64,000 nt of DNA from Pantoea sp. Ap-967 (GCF_011752565.1 NZ_VWXK01000034.1:1-64000), one strand, 5' to 3'; shown: positions 49,663 through 59,091, counted from the stretch's first letter. Notes: generated by a model not told the origin, from the sequence alone. Program-made: numbers and translations.

Positions 49663-51197
49663 CAGGCGTCAGCCTTCTTCAGGAATGCCTTGAAGCGCAC
49701 GAGCTCGGTCAGGCGGTAGCCGCGGTAGCGGCCCATCGCCAGCATGAAGCCCACCAGCACCAGCAACACCGCCGGGAAGGTGAATACGAAGTACACCAGC
49801 TCCGGCACCATCATCAGCAGGTGCGCCAGGGAGGCGGCGAACAGGGTGCCGATTGCCACTTTCATGGCATGGCCGCCGCCGCGCTCTTCCCAGGTGATCG
49901 ACAGGCGTTCGATGGTCATGGTCAGAATCACCATCGGGAACAACGCCACCGACAGGCCGCGCTCCAGGCCCAGCTTGTGGCTGAACAGGCTGATGGCGGC
50001 AATCAGTACCACGACGAAGGTCAGCACCACCGACAGGCGCGGCAGCATCTGCAGCTTCAGGTGTTCCAGGTACGAGCGTAGCGACAGGCCCAGCGCGGTG
50101 ATCACCGTGAACAGCACGATGCCGAAGCCCAACTGGGTTTCGCGGAAGGCCAGGGCGATCAGCACCGGGGTGAAGGTGCCGAGGGTCTGGATACCGATGA
50201 GGTTGCGCAGAATCAGGATCACCAGCACGCCGATCGGGATCATCACCATGATCATGAAGGTTTGCTGGGTTTGCAGCGGCAGGCCGTACAGCGAGTATTC
50301 GAGGAAGTCGGCGTCGGTGTTCTCGTCGGTCAGCTTGGCCAGGCGGATGGCGTTCATCTCGCTGTTGTTCATGCTGAAGGTGACGTTGGCTTTCTTGCCG
50401 CCATCGACGGTGATCAGGTTGTCGTCACCGGTCCACCACAGCAGGCGGTCAGCTGGCAGGCCCTGCTCGCCGGTGTCGGGGTTGAAGTACAGCCAGTCGC
50501 TGCCATTGAAGCTGCGCAGCCACAGTTCGGGGGTTTGCGGGGTGTCGGCCACCAGGCGAATGGTGTGGACCTTTTCCATCGGCACATGGGCAATCGACAA
50601 CAGCAGGTCGATGACCTGGGCTTTCTTCATCGGCGACGTGTCGCCGGCCAGCAGCAGCTTGGCGTTGTCGTCGTTGAGGTTGTTGACCCGCTTGATCGTC
50701 TCGCTGACAAAGGTTTCGACGTCGGCCGAATGCTGGCGGATCGGCGCCATCAGGGCTTCGGCGGCGATCTTCTCGGGGCCGTCGATGGCCAGGCTGTCAC
50801 GGAAGGTTGGGCCCTTGACGGTGGATTTTTCGTTGCTGTAGCGCTTGGTCAGCACCAGGCGGTAGTACAGGGTCTGGTTGCCACTGACCCGGCGCGCCGA
50901 CCAGGTGACCTTGCGGTTGCCATCCACGCGGTTGACGCTGACCCCGTAGTTGTTGGAGATGAAGCTCTCGTTGAGGCTGACGTAGTCACGGTTCAGCGGC
51001 GGCACGAACATCTGGATCTTGACCGGGTCCTTGCTGCTGGCGACGAACTCGACCTTGGCGTCGATGTTCCACAGATCGTCGGTTTCGTCTTCGGTCACCG
51101 GAATGCCGAGAACGAAGATCTGATAAGCCGTGACCGCCACGCCGAGCAACACCAGCACGGTGATCAGAACTTTCAGATGGAGGGTAAGAGAGCGCAT
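49662..51197 (-). CDS. Inactive transglutaminase fused to seven transmembrane helices
   Basis: A 511-residue membrane protein. TM1 is about 8-30. A periplasmic region of about 280 residues contains a transglutaminase-like fold (WLRSFNGSDWLYFNPDTGE, with the Asp but no nucleophile). Seven C-terminal helices start near 317 (FMIMVMIPIGVLVILIL) and end near 495. I found no cysteine anywhere in the protein, so transglutaminase catalysis is impossible; the domain likely binds peptide. It starts 5 bases after the protease gene and overlaps the ligase gene, so all three are one operon. Confidence 0.87.
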   Translation of the reverse strand: MRSLTLHLKVLITVLVLLGVAVTAYQIFVLGIPVTEDETDDLWNIDAKVEFVASSKDPVKIQMFVPPLNRDYVSLNESFISNNYGVSVNRVDGNRKVTWSARRVSGNQTLYYRLVLTKRYSNEKSTVKGPTFRDSLAIDGPEKIAAEALMAPIRQHSADVETFVSETIKRVNNLNDDNAKLLLAGDTSPMKKAQVIDLLLSIAHVPMEKVHTIRLVADTPQTPELWLRSFNGSDWLYFNPDTGEQGLPADRLLWWTGDDNLITVDGGKKANVTFSMNNSEMNAIRLAKLTDENTDADFLEYSLYGLPLQTQQTFMIMVMIPIGVLVILILRNLIGIQTLGTFTPVLIALAFRETQLGFGIVLFTVITALGLSLRSYLEHLKLQMLPRLSVVLTFVVVLIAAISLFSHKLGLERGLSVALFPMVILTMTIERLSITWEERGGGHAMKVAIGTLFAASLAHLLMMVPELVYFVFTFPAVLLVLVGFMLAMGRYRGYRLTELVRFKAFLKKADA

Positions 51198-51202
51198 CGG
51201 GA

Positions 51203-51739
51203 TTACTCTGCTTTGGGAGCGTCGGTGGCACAGGCAGGTTTGCCGGCCGCGTATTTAAGGCTTGGGTCGACCAGCGCGTCGAAGTGCTTGAGCGCCTCGG
51301 AGCCGATCAGCAGCGGGAACTGGAATGCGCTGCGGTCGGTGAGGTTGACTTCGATGGTGCGCAGGGCCTGGCCCATGCAGATTTCAAGTTCGATGACCGG
51401 GCGTGCGGTGTAGGCCTTGCCCGAGTCCACATCGTAGTCGCCGGCGCGGCGCTTGATCTTGCTCACTCGCGCCAGGGGCCGTTCGATGGGGTGTGAATGG
51501 GCGGCGTCGATGGCCAGGTAGAAGCGCACCCAGCTTTCGCCGTTGCGCTTGAAACGCTTGATATCGCGGGCGCTGAGCGATGCAGTCTTGGCGCCGGTGT
51601 CGAGCTTGGCGGCGACCTCGAGGTCCAGGTCGCCAAGCCGGGCGTATTCATTCAGACCGTACACGGTCTTGCTCGCCGCCTGGCCAAGGGCCGGCAGCAG
51701 CGTTAGGCATAACAGCAATAAAACGGGTGTAAGTCTCAT
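51203..51739 (-). CDS. Exported retropepsin-like protease (RimB / putative zinc-protease family)
   Basis: A 178-residue protein with a signal peptide (LLLLCLTLLPALGQA, cut near residue 22). It belongs to the family annotated as ATP-dependent zinc protease. What is visible, though, is an aspartic-protease motif, Asp47-Thr-Gly-Ala in AKLDTGAKTASLSA, with the hydrophobic LIGSEAL near 144-150. There is no HExxH zinc motif. This fits a retropepsin-like fold acting in the periplasm. ATG 51739 gives the signal; the longer frame to 51811 does not. It is the first gene of the three-gene operon. Confidence 0.84.
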   Translation of the reverse strand: MRLTPVLLLLCLTLLPALGQAASKTVYGLNEYARLGDLDLEVAAKLDTGAKTASLSARDIKRFKRNGESWVRFYLAIDAAHSHPIERPLARVSKIKRRAGDYDVDSGKAYTARPVIELEICMGQALRTIEVNLTDRSAFQFPLLIGSEALKHFDALVDPSLKYAAGKPACATDAPKAE

Positions 51740-51947
51740 AGTCCTGGCGCGGTGCTGTGCAAGGTTCGGGGCAAGGCGACTGGCAACTGCTGCGCAAGCT
51801 TCCTCGTTCATCTGTCAACAACATGAATTGATGACAAATACACTATCCATACTCCGTAGGAGGCGCGGCATTCTATCACGGCGGTGCCTTGACGCCAGCG
51901 CGTCGCGATCTGACAACGCCAGCGTTGGGTAAGTTCGTTCTTAGACG

Positions 51948-52032
51948 ATTGTCGACAATGTTCATTTTGTCTTTGACTGAAACCCTTTGATTCGCTAGTT
52001 TTGGCTTAAGCGATCGTTAAGGTGTCGACAAT
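51948..52032 (+). promoter_or_regulatory. Promoter with two GntR operators for the prp cluster
   Basis: A perfect palindrome ATTGTCGACAAT lies at 51948-51959 and the same core TGTCGACA at 52023-52030, running into the gntR start codon. Centre-to-centre distance is 73 bp, about seven DNA turns. Between them are TTGACT (51973-51978) and TAGTTT (51996-52001) with 17-base spacing. The layout suggests autorepression by the GntR protein, possibly by looping. Confidence 0.65.
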
Positions 52033-52749
52033 ATGCTGGACCTTTCCACCCCCAGCCCGGCAGCATCAGACGAAACGGAAACCTTGTCCGAGCATGTTTT
52101 CCGTTCCATCCAGGCCGCCATCGTCAGGGGCGACATCGCCCCCGGCAGCAAGATCTCCGAGCCTGAGCTGGCGCGCACCTACGGCATCAGCCGTGGCCCG
52201 CTGCGCGAGGCCATCCACCGCCTGGAAGGCCAGCGCCTGCTGGTGCGGGTGCCGCATGTGGGCGCGCGGGTGGTGTCGCTCAACCATGCCGAGCTGATCG
52301 AGCTGTATGAAATTCGCGAATCCCTGGAAGGCATGGCCTGCCGCCTGGCCGCCGAGCGCATGAGCCAGGCCGACATCGACGAGCTGCGCCGGGTGCTCGA
52401 TACCCATGAGCGCGATGCCGCGTTCCAGGCCGGGTTGGGGTACTACCAGCAGGAAGGCGATTACGACTTCCATTACCGGATCATCCAGGGCAGCTGCAAC
52501 CAGACCCTGGTCAAGATGCTCTGCGGCGAGCTGTACCAGCTGGTGCGCATGTACCGCATTCAGTTCTCCGCCACGCCCAACCGCCCACGCCAGGCATTTG
52601 CCGAGCACCACCGCATTCTCGATGCCATCGACGCCCGTGACGGCGAGCTGGCCGAACTCCTGATGCGCCGCCACATCGGCGCCTCAAAGCGCAATATCGA
52701 GCGTCACTACCTGGACGCCAACAACAACAGCCCACGAGGTGAGAAATGA
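52033..52749 (+). CDS. GntR/FCD-family regulator of the 2-methylcitrate cluster
   Basis: A 238-residue FadR-type protein. The winged helix (residues 15-85) has SKISEPELARTYGISRGPLREAI and RVPHVGARVV; the FCD domain follows, with YEIRESLEGMACRLAAE and HYRIIQGSCN, AEHHRILDAI. It is expected to repress the prp genes until 2-methylcitrate or a related acid binds. Its stop overlaps the prpB start as ATGA. The promoter carries two palindromes, one covering its own start codon. Confidence 0.9.
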   Translation: MLDLSTPSPAASDETETLSEHVFRSIQAAIVRGDIAPGSKISEPELARTYGISRGPLREAIHRLEGQRLLVRVPHVGARVVSLNHAELIELYEIRESLEGMACRLAAERMSQADIDELRRVLDTHERDAAFQAGLGYYQQEGDYDFHYRIIQGSCNQTLVKMLCGELYQLVRMYRIQFSATPNRPRQAFAEHHRILDAIDARDGELAELLMRRHIGASKRNIERHYLDANNNSPRGEK

Positions 52750-53636
52750 CTGTGAAGAGCACACCCGGCCAGCGTTTTCGCGATGCCGTTGCCGCCGAGC
52801 ACCCGCTGCAGGTGGTTGGCGCGATCAATGCCAACCACGCCCTGCTGGCCAAGCGCGCTGGTTTCAAGGCCATCTACCTGTCTGGTGGCGGGGTGGCGGC
52901 GGGGTCGCTGGGCCTGCCTGACCTGGGCATCAGCAACCTGGATGACGTGCTGACCGACGTGCGCCGCATCACCGACGTTTGCGACCTGCCGTTGCTGGTG
53001 GATGTCGACACAGGCTTTGGCGCCTCGGCGTTCAACGTTGCCCGCACGGTGCGCTCGATGAGCAAGTTCGGCGCGGCCGCCATCCATATCGAGGACCAGG
53101 TGGGGGCCAAGCGCTGTGGCCACCGGCCGAACAAGGAAATCGTCTCGCAGCAGGAGATGGTCGACCGTATCAAGGCGGCGGTGGATGCCCGCAGCGACGA
53201 CAGCTTCGTGATCATGGCGCGTACCGATGCGCTGGCGGTGGAAGGCCTGAACGCTGCCCTGGACCGTGCGGCGGCGTGCATCGAGGCCGGTGCCGACATG
53301 ATCTTCCCGGAAGCCATTACCGAGCTTTCGATGTACAAGACCTTCGCCGACCGGGTGAAGGCGCCGATTCTGGCCAACATCACCGAGTTTGGCGCCACGC
53401 CGTTGTACACCACCGAAGAGTTGGCGTCGGTCGACGTGTCGCTGGTGCTGTACCCGCTGTCGGCGTTCCGCGCGATGAACAAGGCGGCCGAGAATGTCTA
53501 CACCGCGCTGCGCCGTGACGGTACGCAAAAGAACGTGATCGACACCATGCAAACCCGTATGGAGCTCTACGATGCCATCGGCTACCACGCCTTCGAGCAG
53601 AGCCTCGATGCGTTGTTTGCCCAGAAAAAGGCTTGA
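52746..53636 (+). CDS. prpB: 2-methylisocitrate lyase PrpB
   Basis: A 296-residue enzyme that splits 2-methylisocitrate into pyruvate and succinate, the last step of propionate breakdown. The catalytic loop is AKRCGHRPNKE, with the Cys expected in this superfamily; LLVDVDTGFGASAFN supplies metal ligands. It starts inside the gntR stop (ATGA), so it is translationally coupled to the regulator. A REP pair and 150 bases follow before prpC. Confidence 0.96.
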   Translation: MTVKSTPGQRFRDAVAAEHPLQVVGAINANHALLAKRAGFKAIYLSGGGVAAGSLGLPDLGISNLDDVLTDVRRITDVCDLPLLVDVDTGFGASAFNVARTVRSMSKFGAAAIHIEDQVGAKRCGHRPNKEIVSQQEMVDRIKAAVDARSDDSFVIMARTDALAVEGLNAALDRAAACIEAGADMIFPEAITELSMYKTFADRVKAPILANITEFGATPLYTTEELASVDVSLVLYPLSAFRAMNKAAENVYTALRRDGTQKNVIDTMQTRMELYDAIGYHAFEQSLDALFAQKKA

Positions 53637-53642
53637 ACCAGT

Positions 53643-53737
53643 GCCGGCCCCTGCGCGGGGCAAGCCCGCTCCTACACTGAGCGTGACCGCGTCGCATTCC
53701 CTGTAGGAGCGGGCTTGCCCGCGAAGAGGCCGGCCCA
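53643..53737. repeat. Inverted REP pair between prpB and prpC
   Basis: CGCGGGGCAAGCCCGCTCC at 53654 and GGAGCGGGCTTGCCCGCGA at 53706 face each other. Confidence 0.88.
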
Positions 53738-53790
53738 GGCAACCCCGATTAGCCCGTTTTCCATAACAAATTCAAGAAAGGAGAAACACC

Positions 53791-54918
53791 ATGGCCGAAG
53801 CAAAAGTACTCAGTGGCGCAGGCCTGCGCGGCCAGGTGGCCGGCCAGACCGCGCTGTCCACCGTCGGCCAGGCCGGTGCCGGCCTGACCTACCGCGGCTA
53901 CGACGTGCGTGACCTGGCCGCCGGCGCCGAATTCGAGGAAGTCGCCTACCTGCTGCTCTACGGCGAACTGCCGGGCAAGGCGGAACTGGCCGACTACAAG
54001 CGCAAGCTCAAGGGCCTGCGCGACCTGCCCCAGGCATTGAAGGAAGTGCTTGAGCGCATTCCCCGCGATGCCCACCCAATGGACGTGATGCGCACCGGCT
54101 GTTCGGTACTCGGCACCCTGGAGCCAGAGCTCACCTTCGAGCAGCAGCGCGACAAGACCGACCGCCTGCTGGCGCTGTTCCCGGCGGTGATGTGCTACTG
54201 GTACCGCTTCACCCACCATGGCGTGCGCATCGATTGCACCAGCGACGAAGACACCCTCGGAGGCCACTTCCTGCACCTGCTGCATGGCAAACCGCCGAGC
54301 GCGCTGCACGTCAAGGTGATGAACGTGTCGCTGATCCTGTACGCCGAGCACGAATTCAACGCCTCGACCTTCACCGCGCGGGTGTGCGCCTCGACCCTGT
54401 CCGACCTTTACTCCTGCGTCACCGCCGCCATCGGCTCGCTGCGTGGCCCGCTGCACGGCGGCGCCAACGAGGCGGCGATGGAACTGATCGAGCGCTTCCA
54501 GAGCCCACAGGAAGCCACTGCCGAGCTGCTGCGCATGCTGGAGCGCAAGGACAAGATCATGGGCTTTGGCCATGCCATCTACAAAGAGTCCGACCCGCGC
54601 AATGAGGTGATCAAGGGCTGGTCGAAACAGCTGGCCGACGAGGTGGGGGACACTGTGCTGTACCCGGTTTCCGAGGCCATCGACAAAACCATGTGGGAGC
54701 AGAAGCGCCTGTTCCCCAACGCCGATTTCTACCATGCCTCGGCGTACCACTTCATGGGCATCCCGACCAAGCTGTTCACCCCGATCTTCGTTTGCTCGCG
54801 CTTGACCGGCTGGGCTGCGCACGTGTTCGAGCAGCGCGCCAATAACCGCATCATCCGCCCCAGCGCCGAGTACGTTGGCGTAGAGCAGCGCCAGTTCGTG
54901 CCGATCGAGCAGCGCTGA
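53791..54918 (+). CDS. prpC: 2-methylcitrate synthase PrpC
   Basis: A 375-residue citrate-synthase-family enzyme condensing propionyl-CoA and oxaloacetate. Catalytic parts: LHGGANEAAME with active His, GFGHAIYKESDPRN with the second His, and the Asp near VFICSRLTGWAAHVFEQRAN region. Its length and context distinguish it from GltA (about 430). AAGGAGAAACACC precedes the ATG. It is the second step enzyme of the operon and is followed by another REP pair. Confidence 0.96.
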   Translation: MAEAKVLSGAGLRGQVAGQTALSTVGQAGAGLTYRGYDVRDLAAGAEFEEVAYLLLYGELPGKAELADYKRKLKGLRDLPQALKEVLERIPRDAHPMDVMRTGCSVLGTLEPELTFEQQRDKTDRLLALFPAVMCYWYRFTHHGVRIDCTSDEDTLGGHFLHLLHGKPPSALHVKVMNVSLILYAEHEFNASTFTARVCASTLSDLYSCVTAAIGSLRGPLHGGANEAAMELIERFQSPQEATAELLRMLERKDKIMGFGHAIYKESDPRNEVIKGWSKQLADEVGDTVLYPVSEAIDKTMWEQKRLFPNADFYHASAYHFMGIPTKLFTPIFVCSRLTGWAAHVFEQRANNRIIRPSAEYVGVEQRQFVPIEQR

Positions 54919-54921
54919 CAG

Positions 54922-55010
54922 TGTAGGAGCAGGCTTGCCTGCGATTGCGTTCGCAGCACCTGCACGGATGCCAGATATGGCGCCATCGCAGGCAAGCCTG
55001 CTCCTACAAC
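54922..55010. repeat. Inverted REP pair between prpC and acnD
   Basis: GTAGGAGCAGGCTTGCCTGC at 54923 and GCAGGCAAGCCTGCTCCTAC ending at 55008 face each other around about 45 bases. Confidence 0.9.
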
Positions 55011-55045
55011 GTGGCAACCTAACCGTGACCGAGCCTGATAACGAT

Positions 55046-57634
55046 ATGAACAGCGCATACCGCAAACCCCTGCCAGGCACCGCCCTGGACTATTTCGACG
55101 CCCGCGCCGCCGTCGAGGCGATCAAGCCCGGCGCCTACGATGGCCTGCCGTACACCTCCCGCGTGCTCGCCGAAAACCTGGTGCGCCGCTGCGACCCGGC
55201 GACCCTCGATGCCTCCCTGGGCCAGCTGATCGAGCGCAAGCGCGACCTCGACTTCCCGTGGTTCCCGGCCCGGGTGGTGTGCCACGACATCCTCGGCCAA
55301 ACCGCGCTGGTGGACCTTGCCGGCCTGCGCGATGCCATCGCCGACAAGGGCGGCGACCCGGCGCAGGTGAACCCGGTAGTGCCGGTGCAGTTGATTGTCG
55401 ACCATTCCCTGGCCGTGGAGTGCGGCGGCTTCGATCCCCAGGCATTCGACAAGAACCGCGCCATCGAAGACCGGCGTAACGAGGACCGTTTCCACTTCAT
55501 CAACTGGACCAAGAAGGCCTTCAAGAACGTCGATGTGATCCAGCCTGGCAACGGCATCATGCACCAGATCAACCTGGAGAAGATGTCGCCGGTGATTCAC
55601 GCCGAGCGCGGCGTGGCCTACCCCGACACCTGCGTCGGCACCGACAGCCACACACCGCATGTCGATGCCCTGGGCGTGATCGCCATTGGCGTCGGCGGCC
55701 TGGAAGCTGAAAACGTCATGCTCGGCCGCGCCTCGTGGATGCGCCTGCCGGAAATCGTCGGCGTCGAGCTGACCGGCAAGCTGGCACCGAACATCACCGC
55801 CACCGACCTGGTGCTGGCCCTGACTGAATTCCTGCGCAAGCAGAAAGTGGTCGGCGCCTACCTCGAATTCCATGGCGAAGGCGCGCGCGCCCTGACCCTG
55901 GGCGACCGTGCCACCATCTCCAACATGGCCCCGGAGTACGGTGCCACCGCTGCGATGTTCGCCATCGACCAGCAGACCATTGATTACCTCAAGCTGACCG
56001 GCCGCGACGACCAGCAGGTGCAGCTGGTGGAGACCTACGCCAAGGCCGCCGGCCTGTGGGCCGACAGCCTGGTCAAGGCCGAGTACGAACGCACCCTGAG
56101 CTTCGACCTGTCGAGCGTGGTGCGTAACATGGCCGGTCCGTCTAACCCGCACGCCCGCGTCGCCACCAGCGACCTGGCGGCCAAGGGCATTGCCGGTGCC
56201 TGGGATGACGTGCCGGGGCAGATGCCCGATGGTGCGGTAATCATTGCCGCCATCACCAGTTGCACCAACACCAGCAACCCGCGCAACGTGATTGCTGCCG
56301 GCCTGATTGCGCGTAATGCCAACAAGCTCGGGCTGGCCCGCAAGCCGTGGGTCAAGTCGTCGCTGGCACCTGGTTCCAAGGCGGTGCAGCTGTACCTGGA
56401 AGAGGCGGGGCTGGAGAAAGAGCTGGAGCAGCTCGGCTTTGGCATCGTCGCTTTCGCCTGCACCACCTGCAACGGCATGTCTGGCGCGCTGGACCCAGTG
56501 ATTCAGCAGGAAATCATCGACCGCGACCTGTACGCCACCGCCGTGCTCTCGGGCAACCGCAACTTCGACGGGCGCATTCACCCCTATGCCAAGCAGGCGT
56601 TCCTCGCCTCGCCGCCGCTGGTGGTGGCCTACGCCATTGCCGGCACCATTCGTTTCGATATCGAGAAGGACGTGCTGGGCGTCGTCGATGGCAAGGAAAT
56701 CCGCCTCAAGGACATCTGGCCGAGCGACGAGGAAATCGACGCGGTCGTGCGGGCAGCGGTCAAGCCGGAGCAGTTCCGCAAGGTGTACATCCCGATGTTT
56801 GCCATCGAGGAAGACCGTGGGCCGAAAGTCGCGCCACTGTATGACTGGCGCCCGATGAGCACCTACATCCGCCGCCCGCCGTACTGGGAAGGCGCCCTGG
56901 CCGGTGAGCGCACCCTGCGCGGCATGCGCCCGCTGGCGGTGCTGCCGGACAACATCACCACCGACCACCTGTCGCCGTCCAACGCCATCCTGCTCGACAG
57001 CGCCGCTGGCGAATACCTGGCGAAGATGGGCCTGCCGGAAGAGGACTTCAACTCCTACGCCACTCACCGCGGCGACCACCTGACCGCCCAGCGCGCCACC
57101 TTCGCCAACCCCAAGCTGTTCAACGAGATGGTGCGCAAGGACGATGGCGGCGTGAAGCAAGGGTCGCTGGCGCGCATCGAGCCGGAAGGGCAGGTGACCC
57201 GTATGTGGGAGGCCATCGAAACCTACATGCAACGCAAGCAGCCGCTGATTATCGTGGCCGGTGCCGACTACGGCCAGGGTTCGTCCCGGGACTGGGCAGC
57301 CAAGGGCGTGCGCCTGGCCGGGGTGGAGGCGATCGTGGCCGAAGGCTTCGAGCGTATCCACCGCACCAACCTGGTGGGCATGGGCGTGCTGCCGCTGGAG
57401 TTCAAGCCCGGGACCGACCGCAACACCTTGGGCCTGGACGGCAGCGAGACGTATGACGTGCTTGGCGAGCGCAAGCCGCGGGCGACCTTGACCCTGGTGG
57501 TGACCCGGCGTAATGGCGAGCGTGTAGAGGTGCCGGTGACCTGCCGCCTGGACACGGCCGAAGAGGTGTCGATCTACGAGGCGGGGGGCGTTTTGCAGCG
57601 CTTTGCCCAGGACTTCCTGGAAGCGACCGCGTAG
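55046..57634 (+). CDS. acnD: Fe-S-dependent 2-methylcitrate dehydratase AcnD
   Basis: An 862-residue aconitase-family enzyme. Cluster-binding cysteines appear in AITSCTNTSNP and ACTTCNGMSG. Active-site motifs CVGTDSHTPHVDALGV and QGSSRDWAAKG are intact. AcnD with PrpF replaces or backs up PrpD in dehydrating 2-methylcitrate. The start at 55046 (MNSAYRKPL) matches family proteins; the frame open to 54935 runs through the REP. In pseudomonads acnD and prpF are usually adjacent, as here. Confidence 0.95.
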   Translation: MNSAYRKPLPGTALDYFDARAAVEAIKPGAYDGLPYTSRVLAENLVRRCDPATLDASLGQLIERKRDLDFPWFPARVVCHDILGQTALVDLAGLRDAIADKGGDPAQVNPVVPVQLIVDHSLAVECGGFDPQAFDKNRAIEDRRNEDRFHFINWTKKAFKNVDVIQPGNGIMHQINLEKMSPVIHAERGVAYPDTCVGTDSHTPHVDALGVIAIGVGGLEAENVMLGRASWMRLPEIVGVELTGKLAPNITATDLVLALTEFLRKQKVVGAYLEFHGEGARALTLGDRATISNMAPEYGATAAMFAIDQQTIDYLKLTGRDDQQVQLVETYAKAAGLWADSLVKAEYERTLSFDLSSVVRNMAGPSNPHARVATSDLAAKGIAGAWDDVPGQMPDGAVIIAAITSCTNTSNPRNVIAAGLIARNANKLGLARKPWVKSSLAPGSKAVQLYLEEAGLEKELEQLGFGIVAFACTTCNGMSGALDPVIQQEIIDRDLYATAVLSGNRNFDGRIHPYAKQAFLASPPLVVAYAIAGTIRFDIEKDVLGVVDGKEIRLKDIWPSDEEIDAVVRAAVKPEQFRKVYIPMFAIEEDRGPKVAPLYDWRPMSTYIRRPPYWEGALAGERTLRGMRPLAVLPDNITTDHLSPSNAILLDSAAGEYLAKMGLPEEDFNSYATHRGDHLTAQRATFANPKLFNEMVRKDDGGVKQGSLARIEPEGQVTRMWEAIETYMQRKQPLIIVAGADYGQGSSRDWAAKGVRLAGVEAIVAEGFERIHRTNLVGMGVLPLEFKPGTDRNTLGLDGSETYDVLGERKPRATLTLVVTRRNGERVEVPVTCRLDTAEEVSIYEAGGVLQRFAQDFLEATA

Positions 57635-57640
57635 TTGCAG

Positions 57641-57728
57641 GGGGCTGCTGGGCAGCCCATTCGCGGGGCAAGCCCGCTCCTACAAAGAGCGGGCTTGCCC
57701 CGCGAATGGGTCGCAAAGCGGCCCCAGG
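57641..57728. repeat. Inverted REP pair between acnD and prpF
   Basis: CGCGGGGCAAGCCCGCTCC at 57662 and GAGCGGGCTTGCCCCGCGA at 57687 face each other with a very short gap, flanked by GGGGCTGCTGGGCAGCCC-like arms. Confidence 0.88.
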
Positions 57729-57760
57729 GATATTCGCTTTTCATACAGGACAGCACAGCC

Positions 57761-58951
57761 ATGGCACATGCACCTCAAATCAAGATCCCTGCCACCTACA
57801 TGCGCGGCGGCACCAGCAAGGGCGTGTTCTTTCGCCTGCAAGACCTGCCCGAAGCGGCCCAGGCCCCAGGCCCGGCCCGCGACGCGCTGCTGCTGCGGGT
57901 AATCGGCAGCCCCGACCCCTACGCCAAGCAGATCGACGGCATGGGCGGCGCCACCTCCAGCACCAGCAAGACGGTCATCCTGGCCCACAGCCTCAAGGCC
58001 GGCCACGACGTCGACTACCTGTTCGGCCAGGTCGCCATCGACAAGGCTTTCGTCGACTGGAGCGGCAACTGCGGCAACCTTTCCGCCGCCGTCGGTTCGT
58101 TCGCCATCAGCAACGGCCTGGTCGACCCGGCGCGCATCCCGCGCAACGGTATCGCCACCGTGCGCATCTGGCAGGCCAATATCGGCAAGACCATCATCGC
58201 CCATGTGCCGATCAGCGACGGCCAAGTGCAGGAAACCGGTGACTTCGAACTCGATGGCGTCACCTTCCCGGCCGCCGAAGTACAGCTTGAATTCCTCGAC
58301 CCGGCCGCCGACGAAGACGGCGACGGCGGGGCGATGTTCCCCACCGGTAACCTGGTGGATGACCTGGCAGTGCCGGGTGTCGGCACCTTCAAGGCGACCC
58401 TGATCAATGCCGGGATTCCCACCGTGTTCGTCAATGCCGCCGACATCGGCTACACCGGCACCGAACTGCAGGACGCGATCAACGGCGACCCGCAGGCATT
58501 GCAGCGCTTCGAAGCCATTCGTGCCTACGGCGCCGTGCGCATGGGCCTGATCGAACACATCGACCAGGCCGCCGGGCGTCAGCACACGCCGAAGGTGGCC
58601 TTCGTCGCGCCGCCGAGCGCCTACACTGCCTCCAGTGGCAAGGCCGTCGCGGCTGCCGACATCGACCTGCTGGTGCGCGCGTTGTCCATGGGCAAGCTGC
58701 ACCACGCGATGATGGGCACCGCCGCCGTGGCAATTGGCACCGCTGCCGCCATTCCGGGCACGCTGGTCAACCTCGCCGCGGGTGGTGGGGAGCGCAGTGC
58801 GGTGCGGTTCGGGCACCCGTCCGGCACCTTGCGGGTTGGCGCCGAGGCGCAGCAGGTGGATGGCGAGTGGACGGTGAACAAGGCAATCATGAGCCGCAGT
58901 GCTCGCGTGCTGATGGAAGGCTGGGTTCGCGTGCCCGGCGACAGCATCTAA
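57761..58951 (+). CDS. prpF: PrpF, aconitate/2-methylaconitate isomerase acting with AcnD
   Basis: A 396-residue protein of the diaminopimelate-epimerase-like fold. It opens with IPATYMRGGTSKGVFFRL, the signature of PrpF, and has DWSGNCGNLSAAVGSFAI with the conserved Cys. It isomerises trans-2-methylaconitate so the AcnD product can be used. It is specific to acnD-containing clusters, which this is. The start is ATG 57761; the longer frame crosses a REP and is rejected. Confidence 0.95.
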   Translation: MAHAPQIKIPATYMRGGTSKGVFFRLQDLPEAAQAPGPARDALLLRVIGSPDPYAKQIDGMGGATSSTSKTVILAHSLKAGHDVDYLFGQVAIDKAFVDWSGNCGNLSAAVGSFAISNGLVDPARIPRNGIATVRIWQANIGKTIIAHVPISDGQVQETGDFELDGVTFPAAEVQLEFLDPAADEDGDGGAMFPTGNLVDDLAVPGVGTFKATLINAGIPTVFVNAADIGYTGTELQDAINGDPQALQRFEAIRAYGAVRMGLIEHIDQAAGRQHTPKVAFVAPPSAYTASSGKAVAAADIDLLVRALSMGKLHHAMMGTAAVAIGTAAAIPGTLVNLAAGGGERSAVRFGHPSGTLRVGAEAQQVDGEWTVNKAIMSRSARVLMEGWVRVPGDSI

Positions 58952-58981
58952 CGCACCCCAGGCGCTCGGCTTTCGTTAGTG

Positions 58982-59073
58982 GGGGCCGCTTTGCGGCCCT
59001 TCGCAGGCAAGCCTGCTCCTACACATCGCACCTGTAGGGGCGGGCTTGCCTGCGAAGGGTTGCAAGGCAGCTC
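58982..59073. repeat. Inverted REP pair between prpF and prpD
   Basis: TTCGCAGGCAAGCCTGCTCC at 59000 and GTAGGGGCGGGCTTGCCTGC at 59034 face each other; GGCCGCTTTGCGGCC precedes them. Confidence 0.85.
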
Positions 59074-59091
59074 CATTCACAGGAGCAGGCT

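Noticed and set aside
55019..57361. 780-codon minus-strand frame opposite acnD
   Set aside because: Shadow of acnD; no ribosome site, low-complexity translation.
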